Shown here: piece by piece, positions 8,913 to 17,458 of the stretch | Numbering within the stretch: the first letter of the stretch is position 1 | How the letters are laid out: every line of letters begins with the position of its first letter | DNA from: Pseudomonadota bacterium | GTDB lineage: Bacteria > Pseudomonadota > Gammaproteobacteria > Burkholderiales > Rhodocyclaceae | NCBI GenBank assembly: GCA_008501585.1 | Contig: QQUN01000050.1 | Coordinates: 1 to 64,000 of the forward strand | Length of the DNA stretch: 64,000 bases | Reading direction: 5' to 3' | The notes under the pieces: generated by a model | Told to the model about the DNA's origin: nothing | The model's input: the letters and a program-made list of their open reading frames with translations, nothing else | Database searches by the model: none | Position numbers and translations under genes: made by a program

Positions 8913-10097
8913 TCAGTTCGCGAAGGCGGCGATGTCGGTGATGGCGCGGCCGATGATCAGCGCGTGCACATCGTGGGTGCCCTCGTAGGTGTTGACCACC
9001 TCCAGGTTCACCACATGGCGAATCACGCCGAACTCGTCCGAGATGCCGTTGCCGCCGAGCATGTCGCGGGCCATGCGGGCAATGTCGAGCGACTTGCCGC
9101 AGGAGTTGCGCTTCATGATCGAGGTGATTTCGACGGCTGCATTGCCCTCTTCCTTCATCCGCCCCAGGCGCAGGCAGCCCTGCAGGCCGAGGGTGATCTC
9201 GGTGAGCATGTCGGCCAGCTTCTTCTGGATCAGCTGGTTGGCGGCCAGCGGCCGGCCGAACTGCTTGCGGTCGAGGGTGTATTGGCGGGCGGTCTCGTAG
9301 CAGAACTCCGCCGCGCCGAGCGCGCCCCACGCGATGCCGAAGCGCGCCGAGTTGAGGCAGGTGAAGGGGCCGCGCAGACCGGTAACCTCGGGGAACATGT
9401 TCTCTTCGGGCACGAACACTTCGTCCATCACGATCTCGCCGGTGATCGAGGCGCGCAGGCCGACCTTGCCGTGGATCGCGGGGGCGGAGAGGCCCTTCCA
9501 GCCCTTCTCGAGGATGAAGCCGCGGATCTTGCCGTCTTCGGTCTTGGCCCACACCACGAACACGTCGGCGATGGGGCTGTTGGTGATCCACATCTTGCTG
9601 CCCGACAGCGAATAGCCGCCGTCGACCTTCTTGGCGCGCGTCACCATCGAGCCAGGGTCGGAACCATGATTGGGCTCGGTCAGGCCGAAACAGCCGACCC
9701 ACTCGCCGGTGGCCAGCTTGGGCAGATACTTCTGCTTTTGCGCCTCGGTACCGAATTCATTGATCGGCACCATCACCAGCGAAGACTGCACGCTCATCAT
9801 CGAGCGATAGCCCGAATCGACACGCTCCACTTCGCGGGCGATCAGGCCGTAGGCCACGTAATTGAGGCCGGCACCGCCGTATTGCTCGGGAATGGTCGGG
9901 CCGAGCAGGCCGAGCTCGCCCATCTCGTTGAAGATCTCGCGGTCGGTGCGCTCGTTGCGGAAGGCGTCCTGCACACGCGGCAGCAGCTTCTCCTGGCAAT
10001 AGGCACGGGCGGTGTCGCGCACCATGCGCTCTTCATCGGTCAGCTGCGAGTCCAGCAGCAGGGGGTCGGCCCAGTCGAATCTCGGGGTGGCGCTCAT
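8913..10097 (-). CDS. gcdH: Glutaryl-CoA dehydrogenase
   Basis: The 394-aa FAD-dependent acyl-CoA dehydrogenase oxidises and decarboxylates glutaryl-CoA to crotonyl-CoA, in lysine/tryptophan breakdown and at the end of the benzoyl-CoA pathway. Features include the start [52 protein letters not shown], and the C-terminal [20 protein letters not shown], which contains the catalytic Glu. The ATG follows GGAGGAGAACCG. Electrons would go to the EtfAB encoded near 59 kb. A divergent LysR gene with a palindromic site upstream is its likely regulator. Confidence 0.96.
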   Translation of the reverse strand: MSATPRFDWADPLLLDSQLTDEERMVRDTARAYCQEKLLPRVQDAFRNERTDREIFNEMGELGLLGPTIPEQYGGAGLNYVAYGLIAREVERVDSGYRSMMSVQSSLVMVPINEFGTEAQKQKYLPKLATGEWVGCFGLTEPNHGSDPGSMVTRAKKVDGGYSLSGSKMWITNSPIADVFVVWAKTEDGKIRGFILEKGWKGLSAPAIHGKVGLRASITGEIVMDEVFVPEENMFPEVTGLRGPFTCLNSARFGIAWGALGAAEFCYETARQYTLDRKQFGRPLAANQLIQKKLADMLTEITLGLQGCLRLGRMKEEGNAAVEITSIMKRNSCGKSLDIARMARDMLGGNGISDEFGVIRHVVNLEVVNTYEGTHDVHALIIGRAITDIAAFAN

Positions 10098-10195
10098 CGG
10101 TTCTCCTCCGCGGGTGTGTCAGTCTCGTGCGCCGCAGCGCGTGGGGTGTTGAGACGCATCATAGAAGCGGGGCGACTCGGGAACAACCGAGAAAA

Positions 10196-10213
10196 TTGCA
10201 CCGTTTTGTGCAA
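10196..10213. promoter_or_regulatory. Palindromic LysR-type operator between gcdH and its regulator
   Basis: TTGCAC-CGTTTT-GTGCAA is a perfect 6-6-6 inverted repeat, about 100 bases upstream of the gcdH start and 34 bases before the LysR gene start. It contains a T-N11-A core as expected for LysR-type regulators, which usually bind in the shared divergent promoter. Which regulator binds it is inferred from position. Confidence 0.6.
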
Positions 10214-10246
10214 AACTCTCACTCCGACACTCCAGCCGACATCCTC

Positions 10247-11191
10247 ATGCGACGCAAGATCCCCAGCACTGGCGCACTCATCGCCTTCGAAGCCGCCGCC
10301 CGGCACGAAAGCTTCACCCGTGCTGCGGAAGAACTTTCGCTCACCCAAGGCGCCATCTGCCGGCAGATCGCCAGCCTCGAGGAATTTGTCGGCGTCGCCC
10401 TGTTCAAGCGCGCCCGGCGAGGCGTCAAACTCACCGATGCCGGCCTCAGCTACAGCCGCCAGGTGGCCAGCCGGCTCGACGCCGTCGAGCGCGATACGCT
10501 GTCCATCATGGGCCACCCCGCCGGCGGGCGCAGCATCGAGCTGGCCGTGGTACCCACCTTTGCCACCCGCTGGCTGCTGCCGCGATTGAGCGATTTTCTG
10601 TCCGGGCACCCGGAGGCGTCGGTCAATTTATCGACCCGCACCCGCCCCTTCCTGTTTGCCGACACCGATTTCGACGCCGCCATCTACTTTGGCGATGCCG
10701 ACTGGCCGGGCACCCAGGCGCATTTCCTGATGCACGAGAACCCGGTGCCGGTGTGCAGCCCCCGCCTGCTCCCCCCCGGGCCGCACACCGCGGCCCGCCT
10801 GGCCGAGGCCCCGCTGCTGCAGCAGAGCACCCGCCCCTACGCCTGGCGACAGTGGTTCGAAACCCAGGGCGTGCGTGCCGCGCGGGACCTGCACGGCCCA
10901 CGGCTGGAGTTGTTCTCGATGCTGGCCCAGGCGGCAATGCACGACATGGGCGTGGCGCTCATCCCGCCCTTCCTGATCCAGGACGAGCTGGCCAGCGGCC
11001 GTCTGGTGGTGCCGGTCGACGCCACCTACGACAGCGGCAAGGCCTACTACCTGATGATTCCGGAGCGCAAGGCCGAAGCCGCCCTGCTCGGCGCCTTCCG
11101 CCACTGGCTGCTGGCGCAGATTGCCAGCTTTGTCGGCGCAACGCCCGATCAGTCCTCCAGCGCCGCGAACTCCGACACCACGCGCGAATAA
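10247..11191 (+). CDS. LysR-family transcriptional regulator, GcvA/GcdR-like
   Basis: The 314-aa regulator has an N-terminal winged helix-turn-helix (STGALIAFEAAARHESFTRA, LSLTQGAICRQIASLEEFVG) and a type 2 periplasmic-binding fold for the co-inducer. The start at ATG 10247 gives the usual LysR beginning RRKIPSTGALIAFE. It is divergent from gcdH and the CoA-transferase, so it probably controls glutarate use, with glutarate or glutaryl-CoA as a plausible ligand (inference). Its 3' end overlaps the convergent FMN-oxidoreductase gene by 43 bases, so the C-terminal tail is encoded in DNA shared with that gene. Confidence 0.92.
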   Translation: MRRKIPSTGALIAFEAAARHESFTRAAEELSLTQGAICRQIASLEEFVGVALFKRARRGVKLTDAGLSYSRQVASRLDAVERDTLSIMGHPAGGRSIELAVVPTFATRWLLPRLSDFLSGHPEASVNLSTRTRPFLFADTDFDAAIYFGDADWPGTQAHFLMHENPVPVCSPRLLPPGPHTAARLAEAPLLQQSTRPYAWRQWFETQGVRAARDLHGPRLELFSMLAQAAMHDMGVALIPPFLIQDELASGRLVVPVDATYDSGKAYYLMIPERKAEAALLGAFRHWLLAQIASFVGATPDQSSSAANSDTTRE

Positions 11192-12669
11192 CGCGGCTGC
11201 GGGTAGGGGTAGCGCATGCTCAGCGCCACCGAACCGCCATCGCCCTGCGCGATGCGCACATGCTCGCGGCGGAACTCGCGGGCATGGCGCAGCCCGCAGG
11301 CGTGGGCGATCATGTCCACCTCGTGGTTGAGGTTGATGCAGTAGTTCGCCACCCGTGCGAACTTCTCCTCCACCACCAGCCCGCGCTGCAGCTTGCGGTT
11401 GTGCGTGGTGATGCCGGTCGGACAGGTGTTGGTATGGCAGCGCATGGCCTGGATACAGCCCATCGAGAACATGAAGCCGCGCGCCGTGGTGACGAAGTCG
11501 GCCCCCGCCGACAACGCCCAGGCGATGCGCGCCGAGGTCACCAGCTTGCCCGAGGCGACCACCCGTACCCGATCACGCAGGCCATATTCGATGAGCGAAT
11601 CGACCACCCGTGGCAGCGCTTCGTCGATCGACAAGGCCATGTGGTCGGCCAGCGCCTGCGGTGCCGCACCGGAGCCGCCCTCGCCGCCGTCGACGGTGAT
11701 GAAGTCCGGCGCAAACTCGCGTCCGCGCAGCACCACCGCCTCGCACAACTCGCTCATGAAGTACCACCCGCCAATGGCCGCCTTGATGCCGACCGGCTTG
11801 CCGGTGATCCGGCGGATGCGCGCCACCATGTCGAGCAGGGCGTGCACATCGTGGATTTCCGGATGCCGGTTCGGGCTGATCGAAGCCTTGCCCGGCGGGA
11901 TGCCGCGAATGCGCGCGATCTCCTCGGTGACCTTCTCTGCCGGCAACAGACCGCCCTTGCCCGGTTTGGCCCCTTGCGACAGCTTGAGCTCGAAGGCGCG
12001 CACCGTCTCGATGCCTGCCAGTTCGCGCAGACGCGATTCGGACAGTTCGCCCGCTTCATTGCGCACGCCGTACTTGGCCGTACCGATCTGCACGACGAGG
12101 TCGCAGCCGCCTTCCAGATGGTAGGGGCTGAGCCCGCCCTCGCCGGTATTGAGCCAGCAACCGGCCTGCTTCGCCCCGCGCGACAGCGCCTGCACCGCCG
12201 GCTGCGAAATGGCGCCAAAACTCATGCCGCTGATGTTGATCACCGAGCCGGCCACGAAAGGCGTGGCGCAGTAGCCCTCGCCGATGCTCAGGGTCGGCGT
12301 CGGCAACTGGTCTTCCTTGAGCACCGGAAAGGGCGAATTGACGAAGATGATCGCCCCGCGCTCACGCAGGTTGTAGGTCGAGCCGAAGCCGATGGTGCCC
12401 CCCTCGTCCTTGGCCAGGCGATAGACCCAGCCGCGCGTGGCGCGGTTGAAGGGCATCTCTTCGCGGTCGCCGAGAAAGAAATACTGGCGGAAATACTCGC
12501 CCATCTGCTCGAAGAAATAGCGCAGATGACCCACCACCGGATAGTTACGCAGGATGGCGTGCTGCTTCTGGGTGATGTCGCGCAGATACCAGAAAACCAG
12601 GCCCGCCAGCAGCACGACCACCACGATCACGCCCAGGCTGACCGAAAAAACCGTTGTCACGCTCTCCAT
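11149..12669 (-). CDS. FMN-binding glutamate synthase family protein, membrane-anchored
   Basis: The protein is about 506 aa and starts with one transmembrane helix (VTTVFSVSLGVIVVVVLLAG). The FMN/Fe-S central domain of glutamate synthase follows: ISGMSFGAISQPAVQALSRG, LNTGEGGLSPYH, FITVDGGEGGSGAAPQ, and a Cys cluster in MGCIQAMRCHTNTCPTG that should bind a 3Fe-4S centre. It lacks the glutaminase domain of GltB, so it is not a complete glutamate synthase. The family is widespread and its reaction is not settled. I chose ATG 12669 for its GGGGGCGGCGGG ribosome site; a start 7 codons earlier is possible. A TATACT -10-like box lies just upstream on the minus strand (12700-12705). Confidence 0.9.
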   Translation of the reverse strand: MESVTTVFSVSLGVIVVVVLLAGLVFWYLRDITQKQHAILRNYPVVGHLRYFFEQMGEYFRQYFFLGDREEMPFNRATRGWVYRLAKDEGGTIGFGSTYNLRERGAIIFVNSPFPVLKEDQLPTPTLSIGEGYCATPFVAGSVINISGMSFGAISQPAVQALSRGAKQAGCWLNTGEGGLSPYHLEGGCDLVVQIGTAKYGVRNEAGELSESRLRELAGIETVRAFELKLSQGAKPGKGGLLPAEKVTEEIARIRGIPPGKASISPNRHPEIHDVHALLDMVARIRRITGKPVGIKAAIGGWYFMSELCEAVVLRGREFAPDFITVDGGEGGSGAAPQALADHMALSIDEALPRVVDSLIEYGLRDRVRVVASGKLVTSARIAWALSAGADFVTTARGFMFSMGCIQAMRCHTNTCPTGITTHNRKLQRGLVVEEKFARVANYCINLNHEVDMIAHACGLRHAREFRREHVRIAQGDGGSVALSMRYPYPQPRYSRVVSEFAALED

Positions 12670-12792
12670 CCCGCCGCCCCCTCGATTCAATCGTGAATGA
12701 GTATAAACGGGCGCCCGAGCGGGCGCTTAAGCCCCAGCCATGCGCATCGGCAGTGATAGAATGCACGCATCACGACAAACAAGCACATTCGC

Positions 12793-13641
12793 ATGGAATC
12801 CATCGAGCAACTGCGGGTTGAAATCCAGCGCAGCGTGGCTGCCGCACTGGCCGAAGACATCGGCACCGGCGACCTGACCGCACGCCTGATCCCCAACGCC
12901 TCCGAGGCACGCGGCCGGGTCATCACCCGCGAAGACGCCGTGCTGTGCGGCACCGACTGGTTCAGCGCGGCGTTCGAGACGCTCGATCCGACCGCCACCA
13001 TCCTCTGGCATGCCAAGGACGGCGACCGCGTCGAGGCCGGTCAGACGCTGTGCGACGTGGTCGCCGGCGCCCGCGCCCTGCTCACCGCCGAGCGCACCGC
13101 GCTCAACTTCCTGCAGCTGCTCTCGGGCACCGCCACCCTCACCCGCCGCTATGTCGACACCGTGGCCGGCACCCGCGCCAAGATCGTCGATACCCGCAAG
13201 ACCCTGCCCGGCCTGCGCCTGGCGCAGAAATACGCCGTCGGTGTCGGCGGTGGCACCAACCACCGCGTCGGCCTCTACGACGGCATCCTGATCAAGGAAA
13301 ACCACATCATTGCCGCCGGCGGTGTGGCCGAAGTGCTGGCCGAAGCGCAGCGCATTGCGCCGTCCAACGTGTTCATCGAGATCGAGGTCGAAACGTTGGA
13401 ACAGCTCGGCGCGGCGCTCGACGCCGGCGCCCGCATGATCCTGCTCGACAACATGACGCTGGACCAGATGGCCGAAGCAGTCCGGCTGACCGACGGCAAG
13501 GCCGAGCTTGAAGCCTCGGGGGGCGTCAGCCTCGATCGCGTCCGCGCCATCGCCGAGACCGGCGTCGACCGCATCTCGATCGGCGGCCTGACCAAGGATG
13601 TGCGCGCCATCGACCTGTCCCTGCGCCATATCGAAGACTGA
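12793..13641 (+). CDS. nadC: Nicotinate-nucleotide diphosphorylase (carboxylating)
   Basis: The 282-aa enzyme converts quinolinate and PRPP to nicotinate mononucleotide in de novo NAD synthesis. Characteristic segments are LAEDIGTGDLTARLI, ERTALNFLQLLSGTAT, the catalytic KIVDTRKTLPGLRLAQKYAV, GGGTNHRVGLYDGILIKENH, EIEVETLEQL and ASGGVSLDRVRAIAETGVD. Length and layout are normal. A TAGAAT element about 30 bases upstream may be its -10 box. nadA and nadB are not in the window. A small membrane-protein gene follows 29 bases later and is probably cotranscribed. Confidence 0.97.
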   Translation: MESIEQLRVEIQRSVAAALAEDIGTGDLTARLIPNASEARGRVITREDAVLCGTDWFSAAFETLDPTATILWHAKDGDRVEAGQTLCDVVAGARALLTAERTALNFLQLLSGTATLTRRYVDTVAGTRAKIVDTRKTLPGLRLAQKYAVGVGGGTNHRVGLYDGILIKENHIIAAGGVAEVLAEAQRIAPSNVFIEIEVETLEQLGAALDAGARMILLDNMTLDQMAEAVRLTDGKAELEASGGVSLDRVRAIAETGVDRISIGGLTKDVRAIDLSLRHIED

Positions 13642-13670
13642 GCCGCCACGCGGCCGATCAGGAGACCTGC

Positions 13671-13808
13671 ATGCTGTTTGCGCTTTACTACATCTTCGCG
13701 ATCGCCGTGCTGGTGCTGCACTTCACCGGCTTCCTGGCGCGACGGAATCTCGAATGGCTGCTGTATGTGGTGGCCATCACCGTGTTCCCCGCGGTGATGT
13801 ATCTCTAG
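13671..13808 (+). CDS. Small membrane protein, 45 aa
   Basis: ATG 13671 follows a strong AGGAG ribosome site at the right spacing, and the frame ends at TAG 13808. The product is almost entirely hydrophobic, with two probable membrane segments (residues 1-18, LFALYYIFAIAVLVLHF, and 24-44, LEWLLYVVAITVFPAVMY) joined by a short ARRN loop with positive charge. It lies 29 bases after nadC and just before a terminator hairpin, which suggests it is the last gene of that transcript. I do not recognise a family and assign no function. Confidence 0.6.
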   Translation: MLFALYYIFAIAVLVLHFTGFLARRNLEWLLYVVAITVFPAVMYL

Positions 13809-13829
13809 CGCAAGACCGGCAAAAAACAC

Positions 13830-13853
13830 AAAGGGCACCCACGGGTGCCCTTT
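13830..13853 (-). terminator. Rho-independent terminator between convergent genes
   Basis: AAAGGGCACCC pairs with GGGTGCCCTTT around a very short loop. On the minus strand the hairpin is followed by GTGTTTTTTG, a proper U-tract for the methyltransferase transcript. On the plus strand it also closes the nadC/small-protein transcript, though with only three U. Confidence 0.85.
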
Positions 13854-13876
13854 GACGTCGACCACCACCGGGGCCC

Positions 13877-14506
13877 TCAGTCGGCGACGCGCTGCACCAC
13901 CACATCCACCAATGCCGACATGCCGCGATGCCCCGCCCCCTCGTCGATCACCGACTCATGGGTGCGCAGCAGCACGATATCGTGGCCGGCAAAGGCCTCG
14001 AGCAGGAGCGGCTCGGTGTAGAGGTTCTCGACCGCCGACGGCCCCCCGGTGCCGTACTCGAGCTGCTTCGGCGTATAGCCTTGCAGCAACAGCAGGCCAC
14101 CGGGTCTGAGTGCGTCGATCATGCAGTCGAACAAGACCTGTCGCCGGTCGGGCGGCGCAAACTGGATGAAGATGGCGACCACTGCGTCATAGGCCGCAAC
14201 CGGCCACGACCAGTCGAACACATCGGCCTCGATCAGGTTGATCGCCACCCCGCGCTCCTGCGCCAGGCGCCGGCTCTTGGCAACCGCGGCCGGCGCGAAC
14301 TCCAGCGCATCCACCCGGTGTCCGGCCTCGGCGAGGAAAACGCCATTGCGCCCCTCGCCATCGGCCACCGACAGCACCTGGCTGCCGGGCAACAGTCGCC
14401 CCGCTTCGCGCACGAGGAAGTCGTTGGGGTCGCGCCCGAAAACGAAGGCCTCGCCCGCCGCCGCGAAGCGCTGGTTCCAGAAGCCTTTCGGATCGTCGTC
14501 GACCAT
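13877..14506 (-). CDS. Class I SAM-dependent methyltransferase
   Basis: The 209-aa cytosolic protein has a Rossmann AdoMet-binding site: motif I VLSVADGEGRNGVFLAEAGH, the acidic end of strand 2 in VDALEFAPAAV, INLIEADVFDWSW and the post-motif YDAVVAIFIQFAPPDRR. It resembles small tellurite/thiopurine-type (TehB-like) methyltransferases, and no substrate can be named. It starts 2 bases past the thrC stop, so it is translationally linked to hom-thrC, and it ends at a clear terminator. Confidence 0.85.
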   Translation of the reverse strand: MVDDDPKGFWNQRFAAAGEAFVFGRDPNDFLVREAGRLLPGSQVLSVADGEGRNGVFLAEAGHRVDALEFAPAAVAKSRRLAQERGVAINLIEADVFDWSWPVAAYDAVVAIFIQFAPPDRRQVLFDCMIDALRPGGLLLLQGYTPKQLEYGTGGPSAVENLYTEPLLLEAFAGHDIVLLRTHESVIDEGAGHRGMSALVDVVVQRVAD

Positions 14507-14508
14507 GC

Positions 14509-15966
14509 TCAGCGGTCCACGTGCGCGCGGATGAAGTCCTTGATCGCTCCCACATCCACTGCCATCACTTCGCAGCGCTGGGGCAGGCTCTCGAGATGGG
14601 CAAAGCCCACGGGGCGCGGCGGCTCTTCACCGAGCGCCTCGCGGATGGTCTCTTCGAACTTGACCGCCTGGGCCGTCTCGAGCACCAGCACCGGTACATC
14701 GGCATCACGATAGCTGGCCGCGACCTTGAGACCATCGGCGGTGTGGGTGTCGACCACCACGCCATAGGCCGCCTTGGTGGCCCGGATGGTGTCGAGGCGG
14801 TCGGCGTGCGAGCTGCTGCCGGAGACGAAACCGAAGGCCGGCAGGCGGTCGCGATACGGCGTCTGGTTGAGGTCGAAGCTGCCGGTCGTCTCGAGCTGCT
14901 GCCACAGTCCGCGCACCACTTCGGCGTCGCGCCCGACCAGGTCGAACACGAAGCGCTCGAAGTTCGAGGCCTTGGAGATGTCCATCGACGGGCTGGAGGT
15001 GACATGCGTCTCGGCCGAGCCGCGCGGGCGATACACGCCGGTGCGGAAGAACTCGTCGAGCACATCGTTTTCGTTGGTGGCGCAGATCAGGCGGCGGATC
15101 GGCAGACCCATCATGCGGGCGATGTGGCCGGCGCAGATGTTGCCGAAGTTACCTGAGGGCACGGCCATATCGACCTGCTGATCGTCGCGGGTCGTCGCGC
15201 CGAAATAGCCCGCAAAGTAGTACACGATCTGCGCAGCGACCCGACCCCAGTTGATCGAATTGACCGCGCCGATCTTGTATTTCGCCTTGAAGGCGTGGTC
15301 GTTCGAGACGGCTTTGACGATGTCCTGCGCGTCGTCGAACATGCCCTTGACGGCGATGTTGAAGATGTTGTCGTCCTGCAGCGAATACATCTGCGCGCGC
15401 TGGAAGGCACTCATGCGCCCATGCGGCGAGAGCATGAACACGCGCACATTGTGCTTGCCGCGCATGGCGTATTCGGCGGCCGAGCCGGTGTCGCCCGAGG
15501 TGGCGCCGAGGATGTTGGTCTGCTCGCCGCGCTGCTCGAGCACATACTCGAACAGATTGCCCAGCAGCTGCATGGCCATGTCCTTGAAGGCCAGCGTCGG
15601 CCCGTTGGACAGTTCCAGCAAGGCCAGGCCGCCCTGGTGCTCGGCGCCCTCGCCGGCGTCCAGCCAGGTCACCGGGGTGATCGCCGCCGCGTCGCTGCCG
15701 GCGCGGGTGTTGCCATAGACCTCGGCGGTGTAGGTCTTGCGGCAGATGGCGTGCAGGTCGTCGGCCGGGATGTCGTCGATGAAGCGCGAGAGGATTTCGA
15801 AGGCCAGATCGGCGTACGACAGCTTGCGCCAGGCGGCCAGGTCGGCCGCGCTGACGGTGGGATAGGTTTCGGGCAGGTAGAGGCCGCCGTCGGGCGCCAG
15901 GCCGCCGAGCAGGATGTCGCAGAACTGCTGATCGGGCGCCTGCCCGCGGGTAGAGAGATAACGCAT
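14509..15966 (-). CDS. thrC: Threonine synthase
   Basis: The 485-aa PLP enzyme converts O-phosphohomoserine to threonine. The start MRYLSTRGQAPDQQFCDILL is the family N-terminus, so I use ATG 15966 instead of the GTG three codons upstream. The PLP lysine sits in LSNGPTLAFKDMAMQLLG. Other landmarks are ILGATSGDTGSAAEYAMRG, the phosphate-binding AVPSGNFGNICAGHIA, and the long C-terminal region typical of the proteobacterial/yeast type. hom lies upstream on the same strand, separated by a strong hairpin. Confidence 0.97.
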   Translation of the reverse strand: MRYLSTRGQAPDQQFCDILLGGLAPDGGLYLPETYPTVSAADLAAWRKLSYADLAFEILSRFIDDIPADDLHAICRKTYTAEVYGNTRAGSDAAAITPVTWLDAGEGAEHQGGLALLELSNGPTLAFKDMAMQLLGNLFEYVLEQRGEQTNILGATSGDTGSAAEYAMRGKHNVRVFMLSPHGRMSAFQRAQMYSLQDDNIFNIAVKGMFDDAQDIVKAVSNDHAFKAKYKIGAVNSINWGRVAAQIVYYFAGYFGATTRDDQQVDMAVPSGNFGNICAGHIARMMGLPIRRLICATNENDVLDEFFRTGVYRPRGSAETHVTSSPSMDISKASNFERFVFDLVGRDAEVVRGLWQQLETTGSFDLNQTPYRDRLPAFGFVSGSSSHADRLDTIRATKAAYGVVVDTHTADGLKVAASYRDADVPVLVLETAQAVKFEETIREALGEEPPRPVGFAHLESLPQRCEVMAVDVGAIKDFIRAHVDR

Positions 15967-15980
15967 GAGCTTCACCAGAG

Positions 15981-16006
15981 GGCGGGCGGCACCGTGGCCG
16001 CCCGCC
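15981..16006 (-). promoter_or_regulatory. Strong hairpin between hom and thrC
   Basis: GGCGGGCGGC (15981-15990) and GCCGCCCGCC (15997-16006) form a perfect 10-bp GC stem with a 6-base loop, in the 51-base gap between the hom stop and thrC start. There is no U-tract. It may block 3' decay of hom mRNA or tune hom versus thrC expression. Confidence 0.6.
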
Positions 16007-16017
16007 GGGGGCAGGAG

Positions 16018-17331
16018 TTAACGATCGAGCTGTTCGATGCGCAGACGGGTGATCGGTGCCGACACCACGGGCAGCGCCTCGATCTTGGCCACGGCGGCGT
16101 CGGCGTACTTCTCGACCGTCTCGTGGGTGAGCAGGATGATGTCGGCCTGCGACTCGCCGTCACGCGGCTCTTTCTGGATCAGCGCGTCGATGGAGATGTT
16201 GTTGTCCGCCAGGATGCGGGTGATGTCGGCCAGCACGCCCGGCTTGTCATCGACACGCATGCGCATGTAGTAACCACCGCGGCTTTCGGACACCGGCAGC
16301 ACTTTCAGGTCGACCAGCTGGTCGGGCTGGAAGGCCAGGTGCGGCACACGATGCTCGGGGTCGGCGGTGTGCATGCGGGTGACGTCGACCAGGTCGGCGA
16401 TCACGGCACTGGCGGTCGGCTCGTCGCCGGCGCCCTTGCCGTAGTAGAGCGTGGGGCCGACGGCGTCGCCCTGGACGAGCACGGCGTTCATCGCGCCTTC
16501 GACATTGGCCAGCAGGCAGCGCGCCGGGATCAGCGTCGGGTGCACCCGCAGCTCGACGCCGTCTTCGCGCATGCGGGCAATGCCCAGCAGCTTGATGCGG
16601 TAGCCCAGCTGTTCGGCATAGGCGATATCGGTGGCTTCGAGCTTGGTGATGCCCTCGATATGGGCACGCTCGTACTGCATCGGGATGCCGAAGGCGATCG
16701 AGGCCATGATGGTGGCCTTGTGCGCGGCGTCGTTGCCCTCGATGTCGAAGGTCGGGTCCGCCTCGGCATAGCCGAGCGCCTGCGCTTCCTTGAGGACGGC
16801 ATCGAAGGGCAGGCCCTTGTCGCGCATCTCGGAGAGGATGAAGTTGGTGGTGCCGTTGATGATGCCGGCCAGCCACTGGATGCGGTTGGCGGTGAGGCCT
16901 TCGCGCAGCGCCTTGATGATCGGGATGCCCCCGGCCACGGCCGCCTCGAAGGCCACCATCACACCCTTTTTCTGGGCCGCAGCGAAGATCTCGTTGCCAT
17001 GGGTGGCGACCAGCGCCTTGTTGGCGGTGACCACATGCTTGCCGTTCTCGATGGCGGCCAGCACCAGATCCTTGGCCACGGTACAGCCACCGATCAGCTC
17101 GACGATGATGTCGATCTCGGGGTCGCGCACCACCGCGAAGGCGTCGTCCACGACCTTGGCCTGCCCCTTGGTCATTGCCTGGGCGCGCTCGATGTTGCGG
17201 TCTGCCACGGTGGTAATGCTGATCGGGCGCCCCGCACGGCGGGTAATCTCCTCAGCGTTACGGGTAAGGACGGTCCAGGTGCCGCCGCCAACAGTGCCGA
17301 TGCCCAGCAGGCCAACATTGATCGGTTTCAT
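16018..17331 (-). CDS. hom: Homoserine dehydrogenase
   Basis: The 437-aa NAD(P)-dependent enzyme reduces aspartate semialdehyde to homoserine for threonine and methionine. An N-terminal Rossmann motif (NVGLLGIGTVGGGTWTVL) is followed by the catalytic domain (VVTANKALVATHG, GGIPIIKALREGLTANRI, INGTTNFILSEM, GYAEADPTFDIEGNDAAHK). A C-terminal ACT domain (RMRVDDKPGVLADITRILAD) suggests threonine feedback. It is not fused to aspartokinase, as in other betaproteobacteria. The alaA-like gene lies upstream and thrC downstream, a common betaproteobacterial order. Confidence 0.97.
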   Translation of the reverse strand: MKPINVGLLGIGTVGGGTWTVLTRNAEEITRRAGRPISITTVADRNIERAQAMTKGQAKVVDDAFAVVRDPEIDIIVELIGGCTVAKDLVLAAIENGKHVVTANKALVATHGNEIFAAAQKKGVMVAFEAAVAGGIPIIKALREGLTANRIQWLAGIINGTTNFILSEMRDKGLPFDAVLKEAQALGYAEADPTFDIEGNDAAHKATIMASIAFGIPMQYERAHIEGITKLEATDIAYAEQLGYRIKLLGIARMREDGVELRVHPTLIPARCLLANVEGAMNAVLVQGDAVGPTLYYGKGAGDEPTASAVIADLVDVTRMHTADPEHRVPHLAFQPDQLVDLKVLPVSESRGGYYMRMRVDDKPGVLADITRILADNNISIDALIQKEPRDGESQADIILLTHETVEKYADAAVAKIEALPVVSAPITRLRIEQLDR

Positions 17332-17370
17332 CGCAGTGATTTCTTGAAGTCAGTACAACGTGGTCAACAC

Positions 17371-17432
17371 CCCCTGCACCGCAGGGGAACATGAGCGCGG
17401 CCACCACAGCCGGACGACCGTGGTGGCCGCGC
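17371..17432 (-). promoter_or_regulatory. Two hairpins between the aminotransferase gene and hom
   Basis: A 13-bp perfect stem (GCGCGGCCACCAC 17395-17407 with GTGGTGGCCGCGC 17420-17432) and a 7-bp stem (CCCCTGC 17371-17377 with GCAGGGG 17381-17387) fill much of the 127-base gap. No U-tract follows either one on the minus strand. They may terminate the upstream transcript in part or act as a leader structure for hom. Confidence 0.55.
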
Positions 17433-17458
17433 GATTCAAATCAGACGCGGCGGCGCCA

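Noticed and set aside
8886..10589. A 567-codon plus-strand open frame
   Set aside because: It is antisense to gcdH and then runs into the LysR gene in another frame; the composition is that of a shadow frame.
15295..17394. A 699-codon plus-strand open frame
   Set aside because: It mirrors thrC and hom, which have full catalytic motifs; the antisense product shows no recognisable features.
17371..17432. Classical threonine attenuator with leader peptide before hom
   Set aside because: The hairpins lack a U-tract and I find no short upstream ORF rich in Thr or Ile codons.
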